From Amycolatopsis mediterranei (GTDB lineage Bacteria; Actinomycetota; Actinomycetes; Mycobacteriales; Pseudonocardiaceae), in the NCBI RefSeq assembly GCF_026017845.1, contig NZ_CP100416.1, forward strand, positions 4,559,615 to 4,623,614: DNA of 64,000 nt, written 5' to 3'. Below, one piece after another: positions 31,237-38,929 of the stretch. Position 1 is the stretch's first letter; each line of letters begins with the position of its first letter. The notes below the pieces were generated by a model. That model was not told the origin of the DNA. It did not search any database and saw nothing but the letters and a program-made list of their open reading frames with translations. A program made the position numbers and the translations under genes.

Positions 31237-31683
31237 ATGACCGATGAACCCCAGGCAGTGGTGACCGGTTTCCTGAAAGCGCTCGAAGACCTCGACATCG
31301 ACCGCGCGCTGACGTTCGCGGCGAGCGACATCGTGTACCAGAACGTGCCGTTGCCGCCCGCTCGCGGCGTCGCCGCGGTCGAGAAGCAGCTGCGTCTGAT
31401 GGCCCGCTTCGGTTCCGGGTTCGAAGCGCGGACGCACCACATCGCCTCGGACGGCAACGTCGTGCTCACCGAACGCACCGACGTGCTGCGCCGCGGCGCG
31501 TGGGAAGCGGAGTTCTGGGTGTGCGGCACGTTCGAGGTCGAAGGCGGCCGGATCGTGCTCTGGCGCGACTACTTCGACTGGACGACGGTGCTGGCCGCGA
31601 GCGCGAAGGGCGCCGGGCGGGTCGCGCTGGCCGGCGCGCGCACGCTCCTCGACCGGTACAAGGGGAGGCAGGCGGTGCGCTAG
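31237..31683 (+). CDS. Limonene-1,2-epoxide hydrolase-like (SnoaL-fold) protein
   Basis: A 148-aa alpha+beta-barrel protein. Residues matching the epoxide-hydrolase site are present: Tyr/Asn in YQNVPLPP, Arg-Asp in ERTDVLRRG and a second Asp in LWRDYFDW. In the family, an Asp-Arg-Asp triad plus Tyr/Asn opens epoxides by direct water attack. The physiological epoxide is unknown. TGGGGGC precedes the ATG. Its stop overlaps that of a tiny convergent membrane-protein gene. Confidence 0.82.
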   Translation: MTDEPQAVVTGFLKALEDLDIDRALTFAASDIVYQNVPLPPARGVAAVEKQLRLMARFGSGFEARTHHIASDGNVVLTERTDVLRRGAWEAEFWVCGTFEVEGGRIVLWRDYFDWTTVLAASAKGAGRVALAGARTLLDRYKGRQAVR

Positions 31684-31781
31684 ACCCGGTGTTCGCCGCG
31701 GTCGTGGTCCCGAAGGTCCACGACCGCGGCTATCCCCAGCACCAGCACGAACACGCAACTGAGAACAATCAGCCCCCACAT
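31680..31781 (-). CDS. 33-aa single-span membrane protein
   Basis: A very short frame with an excellent GGGAGGGAG ribosome-binding site before ATG 31781. The peptide is one hydrophobic helix (residues 2-22: WGLIVLSCVFVLVLGIAAVV) followed by a charged tail (DLRDHDRGEHRV), the layout of a bitopic mini-protein. It is convergent with the epoxide-hydrolase-like gene (shared TAG region). No family recognised. The gap beyond it (31782-31974) should contain its promoter; I see no other gene there. Confidence 0.6.
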   Translation of the reverse strand: MWGLIVLSCVFVLVLGIAAVVDLRDHDRGEHRV

Positions 31782-31974
31782 GATCGTTCTCCCTCCCCCC
31801 GTGTCGTGCCAACCGAGAGCTGTCGGGGAGTGGTCTGTGCCACTTTTCCGGCGGCTCACGCAGACCGTACCGCCGCTTCACGCCGGTTGTTCCGGCCCTT
31901 GACCTTCATTTAAGGCAGATGCGCCGGATGGGTGACACGCCCGGGGCCGGTTGTCACAGAACGCGCGCAATCCG

Positions 31975-32913
31975 TTACGCACCAACAGGTACCGAGGCGA
32001 TTCCGCCCTGGACGGTCACCTTCGTGGAGCGCAGCGCCGAGACCTCCGCGACGTACCGCAGCACCTTGTCCGCTTCGTCCCCGGCGAGCGGCTCGCACGC
32101 GTTGTCCGCGGTCCGGCGCACCGGGATGAGCTCGAGCCGTGGTTCGGCGCCGAACATGCACCCGGCCAGGAGGCCGTCCGGCCAGTCGGCGGCGAGGTTG
32201 CCGAGGCCGTAGAGGATCGGCCGGCCGCGGTACACCTCGACGGCCTGGATGGTGTGCGAGCCGTGCCCGGCGACCAGGTCGGCGCCGGCGTCGATCGCCG
32301 CGCGCCCGTACGCGACCTGGTACTCGGCCGGTTCGGGCCCCGGCAGGCCCCAGTGCATCGAGACGACGACGTGGTCGTGGGCGGCGTTCGCTTTCCGCAC
32401 GTCGGCGACGAGCCGTTCCAGGTGTTCGGGGACGGGCGCCGTGCGGACGACCGGTGGACGGCCCGGAATCTCCGCGACCCGCGGATCAGGCTGGTAGGCC
32501 GTGGTCGCAAACGCTTGCGCGACACCCGGTGAGCCGGGCTGGGCGACTTGGCCGGGTGAGCGGAGCGCGGTGTAGGCGAGGAAAGCGACCTTTTCGCCGG
32601 ATCGTTCGAGCACCGCGGGTGCGTGGGCGCTGTCGAGGTTCGCGCCCGCGCCGCAGTGGGCGATCCCGGCCTGGTCGAGCACGCCGAGGCTCGCCAGCGC
32701 GGCGGCCGGCGGGTGCGGGGCGTCGTTGGCGACCGAGACGACGTCGATGCCGGTCGACTTCAGCGCTTCGGCCGTCACCGCGTCGACCGGTCCTTCGACG
32801 TTCACGAACCGGAGGTCGGCCCCTTCGAGCAGCGGGTTCAGCCGGCCGAGCGCGGCCGCGGGGGTGGTGCGGGCGTGGACGGTGACGTCTCCGCCGAGGA
32901 CGAGCGTGATCAC
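31975..32913 (-). CDS. CapA-family (PgsA-like metallophosphoesterase) protein
   Basis: A 312-aa protein of the CapA/poly-gamma-glutamate-associated family: LVLGGDVTVHART (GD), RFVNVEGPV, VSVANDAPHPP (the usual N-H replaced by ND), MHWGLPGPEP and GHGSHTIQAVEVYRGRPILYGLGN. The domain is a calcineurin-like fold. GTG 32913 is the start; the much longer open frame behind it is a GC artefact. There is no signal peptide, unlike membrane-anchored CapA. The role is unknown: capsule-related or a free phosphoesterase. It is divergent from the nuclease gene across 126 bases. Confidence 0.8.
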   Translation of the reverse strand: MITLVLGGDVTVHARTTPAAALGRLNPLLEGADLRFVNVEGPVDAVTAEALKSTGIDVVSVANDAPHPPAAALASLGVLDQAGIAHCGAGANLDSAHAPAVLERSGEKVAFLAYTALRSPGQVAQPGSPGVAQAFATTAYQPDPRVAEIPGRPPVVRTAPVPEHLERLVADVRKANAAHDHVVVSMHWGLPGPEPAEYQVAYGRAAIDAGADLVAGHGSHTIQAVEVYRGRPILYGLGNLAADWPDGLLAGCMFGAEPRLELIPVRRTADNACEPLAGDEADKVLRYVAEVSALRSTKVTVQGGIASVPVGA

Positions 32914-33039
32914 GAAACCTGCTCTGCCGAGTGAGTGACGACGAAAGTAGTTGTTACGAATCGTTGCACCGTTGTCTTCCTCCTCCTCACTTGTTCGGGG
33001 GACTATGCCACGACTGTTCAAGCACAAAGGGGACTCAGG

Positions 33040-35505
33040 GTGACCAAGACCCACAGATCCAAGGCTGCCTTCACGGTGGCCGTCGCGTCGGGCCTGGTGC
33101 TCGGCGGCGTGGCCGCACCGGCCGCGCTCGCCACACCGAGCGCCGACGCGGTCATCGCCGAGGTCTACGGCGGTGGTGGCAACTCCGGCGCGACGCTCAC
33201 CAGCGACTTCGTCGAGCTCGCCAATCGCGGCGCGGCCGCCGCGAGCCTGGCCGGCTTCAGCGTCCAGTACCTGCCCGGTTCGGCGAGCCCGTCGAGCACC
33301 TGGCAGGTGACGCCGCTGGCCGGCAGCGTCGCGGCGGGCGGGCGCTACCTCGTGGCCGAAGGCAAGGGCTCCGGCGGCACCGTCGAGCTGCCCACGCCGG
33401 ACGCGACCGGCGCGATCGCGATGTCGGCCACCGCCGGCACGATCGCCCTCGTCGCCGGCACCACCGCGCTGACCTGCAAGACCGCGGCCGACTGCGCCGC
33501 CGACGCGCGGATCAAGGACCTCGTCGGGTTCGGCACGGCGACCGTGCGCGAGGGCAACCCGACCGCGGCGCCGTCGAACACGACGTCCGTCGCGCGCGCC
33601 GCGGCCCTGGCCGACACCGACGACAACGCCGCCGACTTCACCGTCGGCGCGCCGAGCCCGACCAACACCGCGGGCGAGTCGACCGGTGGGGACACCGGGC
33701 CGGCGCCGACCCCGGCGAAGATCCACGACATCCAGGGCACCACGCGGATTTCGCCCTTCAAGGACAAGAAGGTCTCCGGCGTCACCGGCGTTGTCACCGC
33801 GACCCGGACGTTCGGCTCGTCGCGGGGGTTCTGGGTCACCGACCCCAATCCGGACACCGACCCGCGCACCAGCGAGGGCCTGTTCGTCTTCACCGGCTCG
33901 ACGAGCCCGGCCGTCGCGGTCGGCGACGCGGTGACCGCGACCGGCACCGTGCGCGAGTTCTACCCGGACGCGCCCGCGACGTCGAACTACCAGTCGCTGA
34001 CCGAGCTGAGCAGTGCACAGTGGACGGTCGACTCGCACGGCAACGCCCTCCCGGCGCCGACCGTGCTGAACCCGGACACCGTGCCGACGGCCTACGCGCC
34101 GTCGCCCGGCGGCAACATCGAGCCGCTCACCCTGGAGCCGTCGAAGTACGCGCTGGACTTCTGGGAGGCGCACGAGAGCGAGATCGTCAGCGTCACCGAC
34201 GCCCGCGTCGTCGGCCCGTCGAACTCGTTCAACGAGCTGTACGTGACGTCGAAGCCGGACCAGCACAAGTCGGTCCGCGGCGGCAGCGTGTACCTCGGGT
34301 ACGACCAGCTCAACAGCGGGGTCATGAAGGTTTCGTCGCTGATCCCGTTCGCCGAGCGGCCGTTCCCGAAGCTCAACGTCGGTGACGTGCTGACCGGCAC
34401 CACGTCCGGGCCGGTCGAATACAGCAACTTCGGTGGCTACACGCTGTTCGCCAGCGTGCTGGGGACCGAAAAGGACAACGGCCTGCAGGGCGAGACCACG
34501 CGCAAGCAGCGGACCGGCGAGCTCGCCGTCGCGACGTACAACGTCGAGAACCTGGCGCCGGGCGACCCGCAGGCGAAGTACGACCGGCTCGGCGAGGCGG
34601 TCGTGACGCACCTGGCGACGCCGGACATCGTGAACCTGGAGGAGATCCAGGACAACACGGGCGCGACCGACGACGGCACCGTCGCCGCCGACCAGACGCT
34701 GCAGAAGTTCACCGACGCGATCGTGGCCAAGGGCGGCCCGCGCTACCAGTGGCGCGAAATCGACCCGGTGAACGACCAGGACGGCGGTCAGCCGGGCGGC
34801 AACATCCGCGTGGCGTTCCTGTTCAACCCGGCCCGCGTGTCCTTTGTGGACCGTCCGGGTGGGACGTCGACGACGGCCGTCGGCGTGGTGCGCGAGCACG
34901 GCAAGGCGCACCTGACGGCGTCGCCGGGCCGCGTCGACCCCGCGAACGAGGCGTGGACGACCAGCCGGAAGCCCCTGGCCGGCGAGTTCGTCTTCAAGGG
35001 CCGCACGGTGTTCGTCATCGCCAACCACTTCAACTCCAAGGGTGGCGACCAGCCGACGCACGGGCGGTTCCAGCCGCCGGCGCGCAGTTCCGAGGTGCAG
35101 CGCGCAAAGCAGGCGACGGTGCTGCGCGGGTTCGTCGATTCCCTGCTGGCGGCCGATCGCAACGCGAACATCGTCGTGGCGGGCGACCTGAACGACTACC
35201 CGTTCTCGCCGGCGGTCCAGACGCTCACCGCGGGTGGCGTGCTGAAGGACCTGATCGCTTCGGTGCCCGAAGCCGAGCGGTACAGCTACGTGTTCGAGGG
35301 CCAGTCGCAGGTGCTGGACCACATCCTGGCGTCGCGGGCGCCGCGCGGGGTGGACTACGACGTCGTCCACATCAACGCGGAGTTCGCCGACCAGGCCAGC
35401 GACCACGACCCGCAGGTGATCCGGTTCCGGCCGGGCGCGGGCAACCCGCTCGAGGACGCGTTCTACGACTTCCTCGACTGGCTGGAGCAGGTCTTCGGCA
35501 AGTAG
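33040..35505 (+). CDS. Secreted nuclease: lamin-tail, OB-fold and endonuclease/exonuclease/phosphatase domains
   Basis: An 821-aa exported enzyme of the ExeM/NucH type that degrades extracellular DNA. A Sec signal (residues 1-32, ends AALATPSA) is followed by a lamin-tail domain (about 35-170) and an OB-like region (about 225-470). The catalytic EEP domain follows, with TYNVENL, NLEEIQDN (metal Glu), IANHFNSKGGD, VVAGDLNDYPFS and SDHDPQ. GTG 33040 has AAAGGGGAC upstream. The tail after DPQVIRFRPG has an amphipathic end (FYDFLDWLEQVFGK). A likely phosphate or nucleotide scavenger; I looked for a PHO box upstream and did not find a convincing one. Confidence 0.88.
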   Translation: MTKTHRSKAAFTVAVASGLVLGGVAAPAALATPSADAVIAEVYGGGGNSGATLTSDFVELANRGAAAASLAGFSVQYLPGSASPSSTWQVTPLAGSVAAGGRYLVAEGKGSGGTVELPTPDATGAIAMSATAGTIALVAGTTALTCKTAADCAADARIKDLVGFGTATVREGNPTAAPSNTTSVARAAALADTDDNAADFTVGAPSPTNTAGESTGGDTGPAPTPAKIHDIQGTTRISPFKDKKVSGVTGVVTATRTFGSSRGFWVTDPNPDTDPRTSEGLFVFTGSTSPAVAVGDAVTATGTVREFYPDAPATSNYQSLTELSSAQWTVDSHGNALPAPTVLNPDTVPTAYAPSPGGNIEPLTLEPSKYALDFWEAHESEIVSVTDARVVGPSNSFNELYVTSKPDQHKSVRGGSVYLGYDQLNSGVMKVSSLIPFAERPFPKLNVGDVLTGTTSGPVEYSNFGGYTLFASVLGTEKDNGLQGETTRKQRTGELAVATYNVENLAPGDPQAKYDRLGEAVVTHLATPDIVNLEEIQDNTGATDDGTVAADQTLQKFTDAIVAKGGPRYQWREIDPVNDQDGGQPGGNIRVAFLFNPARVSFVDRPGGTSTTAVGVVREHGKAHLTASPGRVDPANEAWTTSRKPLAGEFVFKGRTVFVIANHFNSKGGDQPTHGRFQPPARSSEVQRAKQATVLRGFVDSLLAADRNANIVVAGDLNDYPFSPAVQTLTAGGVLKDLIASVPEAERYSYVFEGQSQVLDHILASRAPRGVDYDVVHINAEFADQASDHDPQVIRFRPGAGNPLEDAFYDFLDWLEQVFGK

Positions 35506-35519
35506 TTTTCGGTTCGGTT

Positions 35520-35556
35520 GAGGCCATCCCCGGGCGCATTGCCCGGGGATGGCCTC
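35520..35556 (+). terminator. Strong terminator after the nuclease gene
   Basis: A perfect 16-bp stem, GAGGCCATCCCCGGGC / GCCCGGGGATGGCCTC, with a 5-base GCATT loop lies 14 bases after the nuclease stop. It separates the nuclease from the type VII-like locus that begins at 35647. Confidence 0.8.
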
Positions 35557-35646
35557 TTGCATGGTTGACACATTCGGGTGACGACGAAACCGCGGAGCGT
35601 TGACGGCCGTCCTACGGTGGACTGGGACCACAAGGGGAGGGGTGGC

Positions 35647-36294
35647 GTGAACGGGCGCGGGTATGCGGTCAAGGTCGACGAGCTGGGCAAGCTCATCGAC
35701 GACCTCGGCACGGCGGCGGACCGGATGGCCGACGCGAACAGGAAGCTCGGCGGTGGCGGCGCGTTCGGCTCGCTCGGCACGGCGGAGCTGGGCAAGGCCG
35801 GCGTCGAGTTCGAGGAGGCCTGGGGCTTCGGCATCGGCCGGTTGGGCGAGGCGGCTTCGGGGGTGACGGAGCGGCTGAAGGCGGCCAAGCAGAAGTACGA
35901 GCAGATCGAGGCCCAGTTCGGCGGCGAGCTGGGGAAGTTCGGCTCGGCGGTGCTGGGTGATCTCCCGGACAGCGGGCGCCCGGGCGGCGCGCGGGGGCAC
36001 TACCCCGCGGTCGGGCAGGCGGCTGAGGGGCCGGTGGGTGGTGGGTACACCGGTGGCGTGCCGGGCATCGGCGGCTTGGCCGAGCGGACCGATCCGGGCG
36101 CCGACCTCGGCGACGGGCCCGTCGGTGGCGGGTACACCGGCGGGGTGCCGGACATCGATCGGCTGGCTGAACCCGCGAGCCCCGAGCGCGCAGGGCCGGG
36201 CGTCGACGAGCGGGCCGGAAGCTCCGGCGACGGGCCCGTCGGCGGCGGCGCGACCGGCGGCATCACCGACCTCCTCAACGGCCTCGACCGGTGA
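35647..36294 (+). CDS. EspC-like protein with three glycine-rich repeats
   Basis: A 215-aa protein. Residues 1-105 form a helical hairpin (YAVKVDELGKLIDDLGTAADRMADAN, then VTERLKAAKQKYEQIEAQFGGELGKFG) as in EspC/WXG-like proteins. Residues about 120-215 carry three copies of GPVGGGYTGGV(P)-I (the last is GPVGGGATGGI), likely a flexible tail. GTG 35647 follows AAGGGGAGGGG. Its TGA overlaps the next GTG (GTGA), so it is co-translated with the 404-aa WXG-like protein. Probably a secreted partner or chaperone; the function is not known. Confidence 0.7.
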   Translation: MNGRGYAVKVDELGKLIDDLGTAADRMADANRKLGGGGAFGSLGTAELGKAGVEFEEAWGFGIGRLGEAASGVTERLKAAKQKYEQIEAQFGGELGKFGSAVLGDLPDSGRPGGARGHYPAVGQAAEGPVGGGYTGGVPGIGGLAERTDPGADLGDGPVGGGYTGGVPDIDRLAEPASPERAGPGVDERAGSSGDGPVGGGATGGITDLLNGLDR

Positions 36295-37505
36295 GCGCCC
36301 GCGACTTCCCGGCCCTGGGCTTCGACCCGGCGCCCGGCGACCTCGACGGCATCACCGACCTGGCCGGCAAGTACCGCGCCGTGGGCGGCGACCTGACCAC
36401 GGCCGATGATTCGCTTCGCCGGATCGTCCGGAAGCAGGGCATCTGGCAGGGCGAAGCCAGCGAAGCCTTCGCCCGCCGCATCGGGCCGTTGCCGGACTAC
36501 CTCGATGATGCCGCCAAGTCGATGAGCCAGGCCGCCGACGCGCTCGAAGGCTGGGCGCAGAGCCTCGGTGACCTGCAGAAACGCGCGGCCGAGCTGGAAG
36601 CCCGCGCGGAAGCCGCGGCCCGGGCGGCCGAGCAGGCGCGGGCGAACCCGGACCTCGCGCTGGCCAACCGGACGTTCCCGGACCAGCAGTCCCTGCAGAT
36701 CGCCCAGCGTCTGCTGGACAACGCGGGCCGGCAGCTCCAGACCGCCATCGACGGCTGCCAGAACGTCCAAGACGCGGCGAAGCAGCTCCAGCAGGAGCAC
36801 ACGGACGCCGCCTCCCGAGTCGCCGAGCAGCTGCGGCAGGCGAAGGAGCTGGCCCCCGACGAGCCGGATGTGCTCGACAAGCTCGGCGACGCCGTCGGCG
36901 GGGCACTTGCCGACTTGTCGGCCACCCTCGCCGACGGGGTCGACGAGGCGTTCAACTTCGTCCAGGACCACGCGGAACTGCTGGCCAAGACTTCGGACGT
37001 GATCGGCGACATCGGCAACGCCCTGGGGCTGGCCGGTGAGTTCCTCCCCGATCCGTTCAAGGAGGTCGCCGGTGTGGTGGCGACCACGTTCGGGGTGGCG
37101 GCGCTGGCCGGCCACGGCGCGGCCAAGCTGGCCGGCGCCGATGTCGCCGGCGAAACGTTGATCTTCGACGGCATCGGGGCGGGGACTTCGCTGATCGGCG
37201 GCTTCTTGCCGACGGGAGGCGCGGCGGTGGCGAAGGCCGTCGGCTACGGGGCCGTCGGCGCCCAGCTCCAGGCCGACGTCGGCGCCCGGATGATCGGCGT
37301 GGACTTCGAGGGGCCGATCGGCGACTTGCTCAACTACTGGGTCCCGAAGGACGTGGGCCAGCTGGCGGCCACCAGCTCGGCGCTCGTCGTCGGGCCTGCT
37401 CCGTTGGTGATCGTGGCGGCGGAAAACGCGGCCGACGCCGGAGAAAAGGCCGACAACGCGCCGGAGCGCCGACGCCAGCGGGCGGAAGACGAGGTGTGGA
37501 ACTGA
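36291..37505 (+). CDS. WXG-like putative type VII-secreted protein, 404 aa
   Basis: The first ~100 residues are a WXG100-like helical hairpin with the W-x-G turn in GIWQGEASEAF (about 50-60). A long coiled coil (95-215, ELEARAEAAARAAEQA) follows. A glycine-rich hydrophobic region (about 240-330, ALGLAGEFLPD, GIGAGTSLIGGFLPTGG) could insert into membranes, and the tail is charged. This is the architecture of proteins named putative T7SS-secreted proteins. No recognisable toxin catalytic motif. The GTG start overlaps the upstream stop, and its own TGA overlaps the next ATG. Confidence 0.68.
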   Translation: MSARDFPALGFDPAPGDLDGITDLAGKYRAVGGDLTTADDSLRRIVRKQGIWQGEASEAFARRIGPLPDYLDDAAKSMSQAADALEGWAQSLGDLQKRAAELEARAEAAARAAEQARANPDLALANRTFPDQQSLQIAQRLLDNAGRQLQTAIDGCQNVQDAAKQLQQEHTDAASRVAEQLRQAKELAPDEPDVLDKLGDAVGGALADLSATLADGVDEAFNFVQDHAELLAKTSDVIGDIGNALGLAGEFLPDPFKEVAGVVATTFGVAALAGHGAAKLAGADVAGETLIFDGIGAGTSLIGGFLPTGGAAVAKAVGYGAVGAQLQADVGARMIGVDFEGPIGDLLNYWVPKDVGQLAATSSALVVGPAPLVIVAAENAADAGEKADNAPERRRQRAEDEVWN

Positions 37506-38074
37506 TGCCTCTCGAAATCGACCTGCCGCCCGGGTTCGCCGGCCTGCCGGTGGGCAACGACGACAAGCTCAACCGCGGGCACGCCTGGATGGTCGCCGAA
37601 AACCTGCCGTCCGAGACCAGCGTCGAGGAGTTCGGCAGCTACCTGATGGCGCTGGTCCCGACCATGCAGGCCAACGGCATCCGCGTGTTCGGCAAGTTCG
37701 CCGTCGGCCCGCGCAAGGGTGACGTCGCCACCCTGACGCTCGGCGTGGCGCTCTGGCCGGAAACCGCGCCCGGCAGCCGGGACGCCCTCGTCGCCGCGAT
37801 GGCCGAGGAGTACCGTGGCCGCCACAAGCGTGCGGTGGTGCAGCCGGTGCGGCTGCCGATCGGGCCGGCCGTCGTCGCCATCAGCGGTGGCGAGTTCCAC
37901 CTGCCCGAACGGGATGTGCGCTCGCAGATCAAGGCCGAGTACCAGATCCCCCTGCCGGACGGCCGGTCCGTGGTGATCCTCTCGGTCATCGCGGAGTCCG
38001 AGGATGCGTGGCCCGCGGTGGCCGAGGCGACGGCGAAGGTCGCCTGGAGTCTCCGCAGTGGGGAAACGTCGTGA
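37505..38074 (+). CDS. Unknown 189-aa protein in the type VII-like locus
   Basis: I do not recognise this protein. It is mixed alpha/beta with no signal peptide or membrane segment: PLEIDLPPGFAGLPV at the start, VRLPIGPAVVAISGGEFHL and IPLPDGRSVVILSVIAES in the second half. Its place directly after a large WXG-like protein is where immunity proteins or EspG-like chaperones usually sit, so that role is possible but only inferred. ATG 37505 overlaps the upstream TGA. Its own stop overlaps a GTG opening a 29-codon bridge. Confidence 0.7.
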   Translation: MPLEIDLPPGFAGLPVGNDDKLNRGHAWMVAENLPSETSVEEFGSYLMALVPTMQANGIRVFGKFAVGPRKGDVATLTLGVALWPETAPGSRDALVAAMAEEYRGRHKRAVVQPVRLPIGPAVVAISGGEFHLPERDVRSQIKAEYQIPLPDGRSVVILSVIAESEDAWPAVAEATAKVAWSLRSGETS

Positions 38075-38160
38075 TCAGCACGGTGGCCCTTCGTTCGACG
38101 AAGGCGCGCGAGGAACAGAAGGCGCTTTCCACGCCGCACCGGCCGGGGAGGTGCGCATGA
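38071..38160 (+). CDS. 29-codon bridging micro-ORF before the YbaB-like gene
   Basis: GTG 38071 overlaps the stop of the 189-aa gene (GTGA). The frame runs 29 codons and its TGA (38158-38160) overlaps the ATG of the YbaB-like gene (ATGA). This is the same GTGA-bridge-ATGA arrangement seen in the ABC operon at 17656, here without sequence duplication. It could carry ribosomes across the 82-base gap. The YbaB-like gene also has its own GGGGAGG site inside the bridge, so the micro-ORF may be chance. Confidence 0.35.
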   Translation: MISTVALRSTKAREEQKALSTPHRPGRCA

Positions 38161-38525
38161 GCGACAACGCGCAGCTCATCGAGGAAATGCGCTGGCAGCT
38201 CAAGCAGATCGAAGACCGCAAGGCCGAGAACCAGCGCCTCCTGGCCGGAATCGCCGGCAGCGGGCACACGACCGTCGTCTCGCCGGATCGGAGCGTCACC
38301 GTGCTCGCCGGGCCCGATGGGGTCGTCAGCGAGGTGCGGCTCGCGCCCGAAGCCATGCGGTTCGACGCGGTCACGCTCAGCCGGACCATCACCGCCGCCG
38401 TCCGGGAAGCCGTGGCCGCCGGGGTGAAGCCGAGCGCTCAGCCACCCCGGCAGGCCGCGCCGCGCCGTCCGCCACAGCCGGCCCCGGCCGACGACGACCC
38501 CTACGACACCGTGTTCGACATCTAG
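38157..38525 (+). CDS. YbaB/EbfC-like DNA-binding protein
   Basis: A 122-aa protein with an N-terminal helix (MRWQLKQIEDRKAENQRLLAGI), a beta sheet (TVVSPDRSVTVLAGPDGVVSEVRL) and a Pro-rich tail. This is the YbaB/EbfC tweezer fold seen both in nucleoid proteins and, in actinomycetes, in many type VII-associated clusters. GGGGAGGTG precedes ATG 38157. Its stop shares the palindrome CTAG (38522-38525) with the stop of the opposing gene. Last gene of the plus-strand arm. Confidence 0.75.
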   Translation: MSDNAQLIEEMRWQLKQIEDRKAENQRLLAGIAGSGHTTVVSPDRSVTVLAGPDGVVSEVRLAPEAMRFDAVTLSRTITAAVREAVAAGVKPSAQPPRQAAPRRPPQPAPADDDPYDTVFDI

Positions 38526-38929
38526 GCCGGCGGCGGCTGCTGCTCACTCCGCTTCGCGGCCGCCCGCTTGGCCCGCCACCCCAGGGACAGCACCGCCTGG
38601 ACCAGCTCCTGGTAGCTCGGCTTGACCTCCTCGAGGTACCGCTCGAGGTAAGCGGCGCGTGCCGTGGGCACCGGGCGCGGGTTGTCGCCTGGGTCGAGCC
38701 ACGGCAGGCCCTGGATGTTGTGCAGCGCCATCTTCCACCAGCGCGTCGCGCGTTCGGCCGCCCTCGCTTCGCGGTCGATGGCCACTTCGATCGCGGCCTC
38801 GGCGGCTTCGATCTCCCCGTTGAGCGCCTCGGCCCGCGCCAGTTCCCACTCACGCAGGTTTTCCGCCGAACCCCGGGAGAGGGCGATGATTTCCTTGTAC
38901 CGCATGGCCGCGGTGGCGTCGTCGGTCAT
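38522..38929 (-). CDS. Unknown 135-aa helical protein following the FtsK-like gene
   Basis: I do not recognise it. It is rich in helix and charge: ALNGEIEAAEAAIEVAIDREARAAERATRWWKMAL, then HNIQGLPWLDPGDN, and a basic tail. No signal or membrane segment. ATG 38929 overlaps the TGA of the FtsK-like gene (ATGA), so it is translated together with the ATPase and is likely its partner. Its TAG overlaps the stop of the YbaB-like gene on the other strand. Confidence 0.7.
   Translation of the reverse strand: MTDDATAAMRYKEIIALSRGSAENLREWELARAEALNGEIEAAEAAIEVAIDREARAAERATRWWKMALHNIQGLPWLDPGDNPRPVPTARAAYLERYLEEVKPSYQELVQAVLSLGWRAKRAAAKRSEQQPPPA

Noticed and set aside
32921..33039. PHO-box-like GTTCA/GTTCG repeats upstream of the secreted nuclease
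   Set aside because: The two half sites are 23 bases apart, not on the 11-base period, and the remaining GTT repeats have 10- and 8-base spacing.
33000..36000. Very long minus-strand open frame behind the CapA-like gene
   Set aside because: It is antisense to the nuclease gene, arginine/valine-rich and lacks any family motif; long antisense frames are expected at this GC content.
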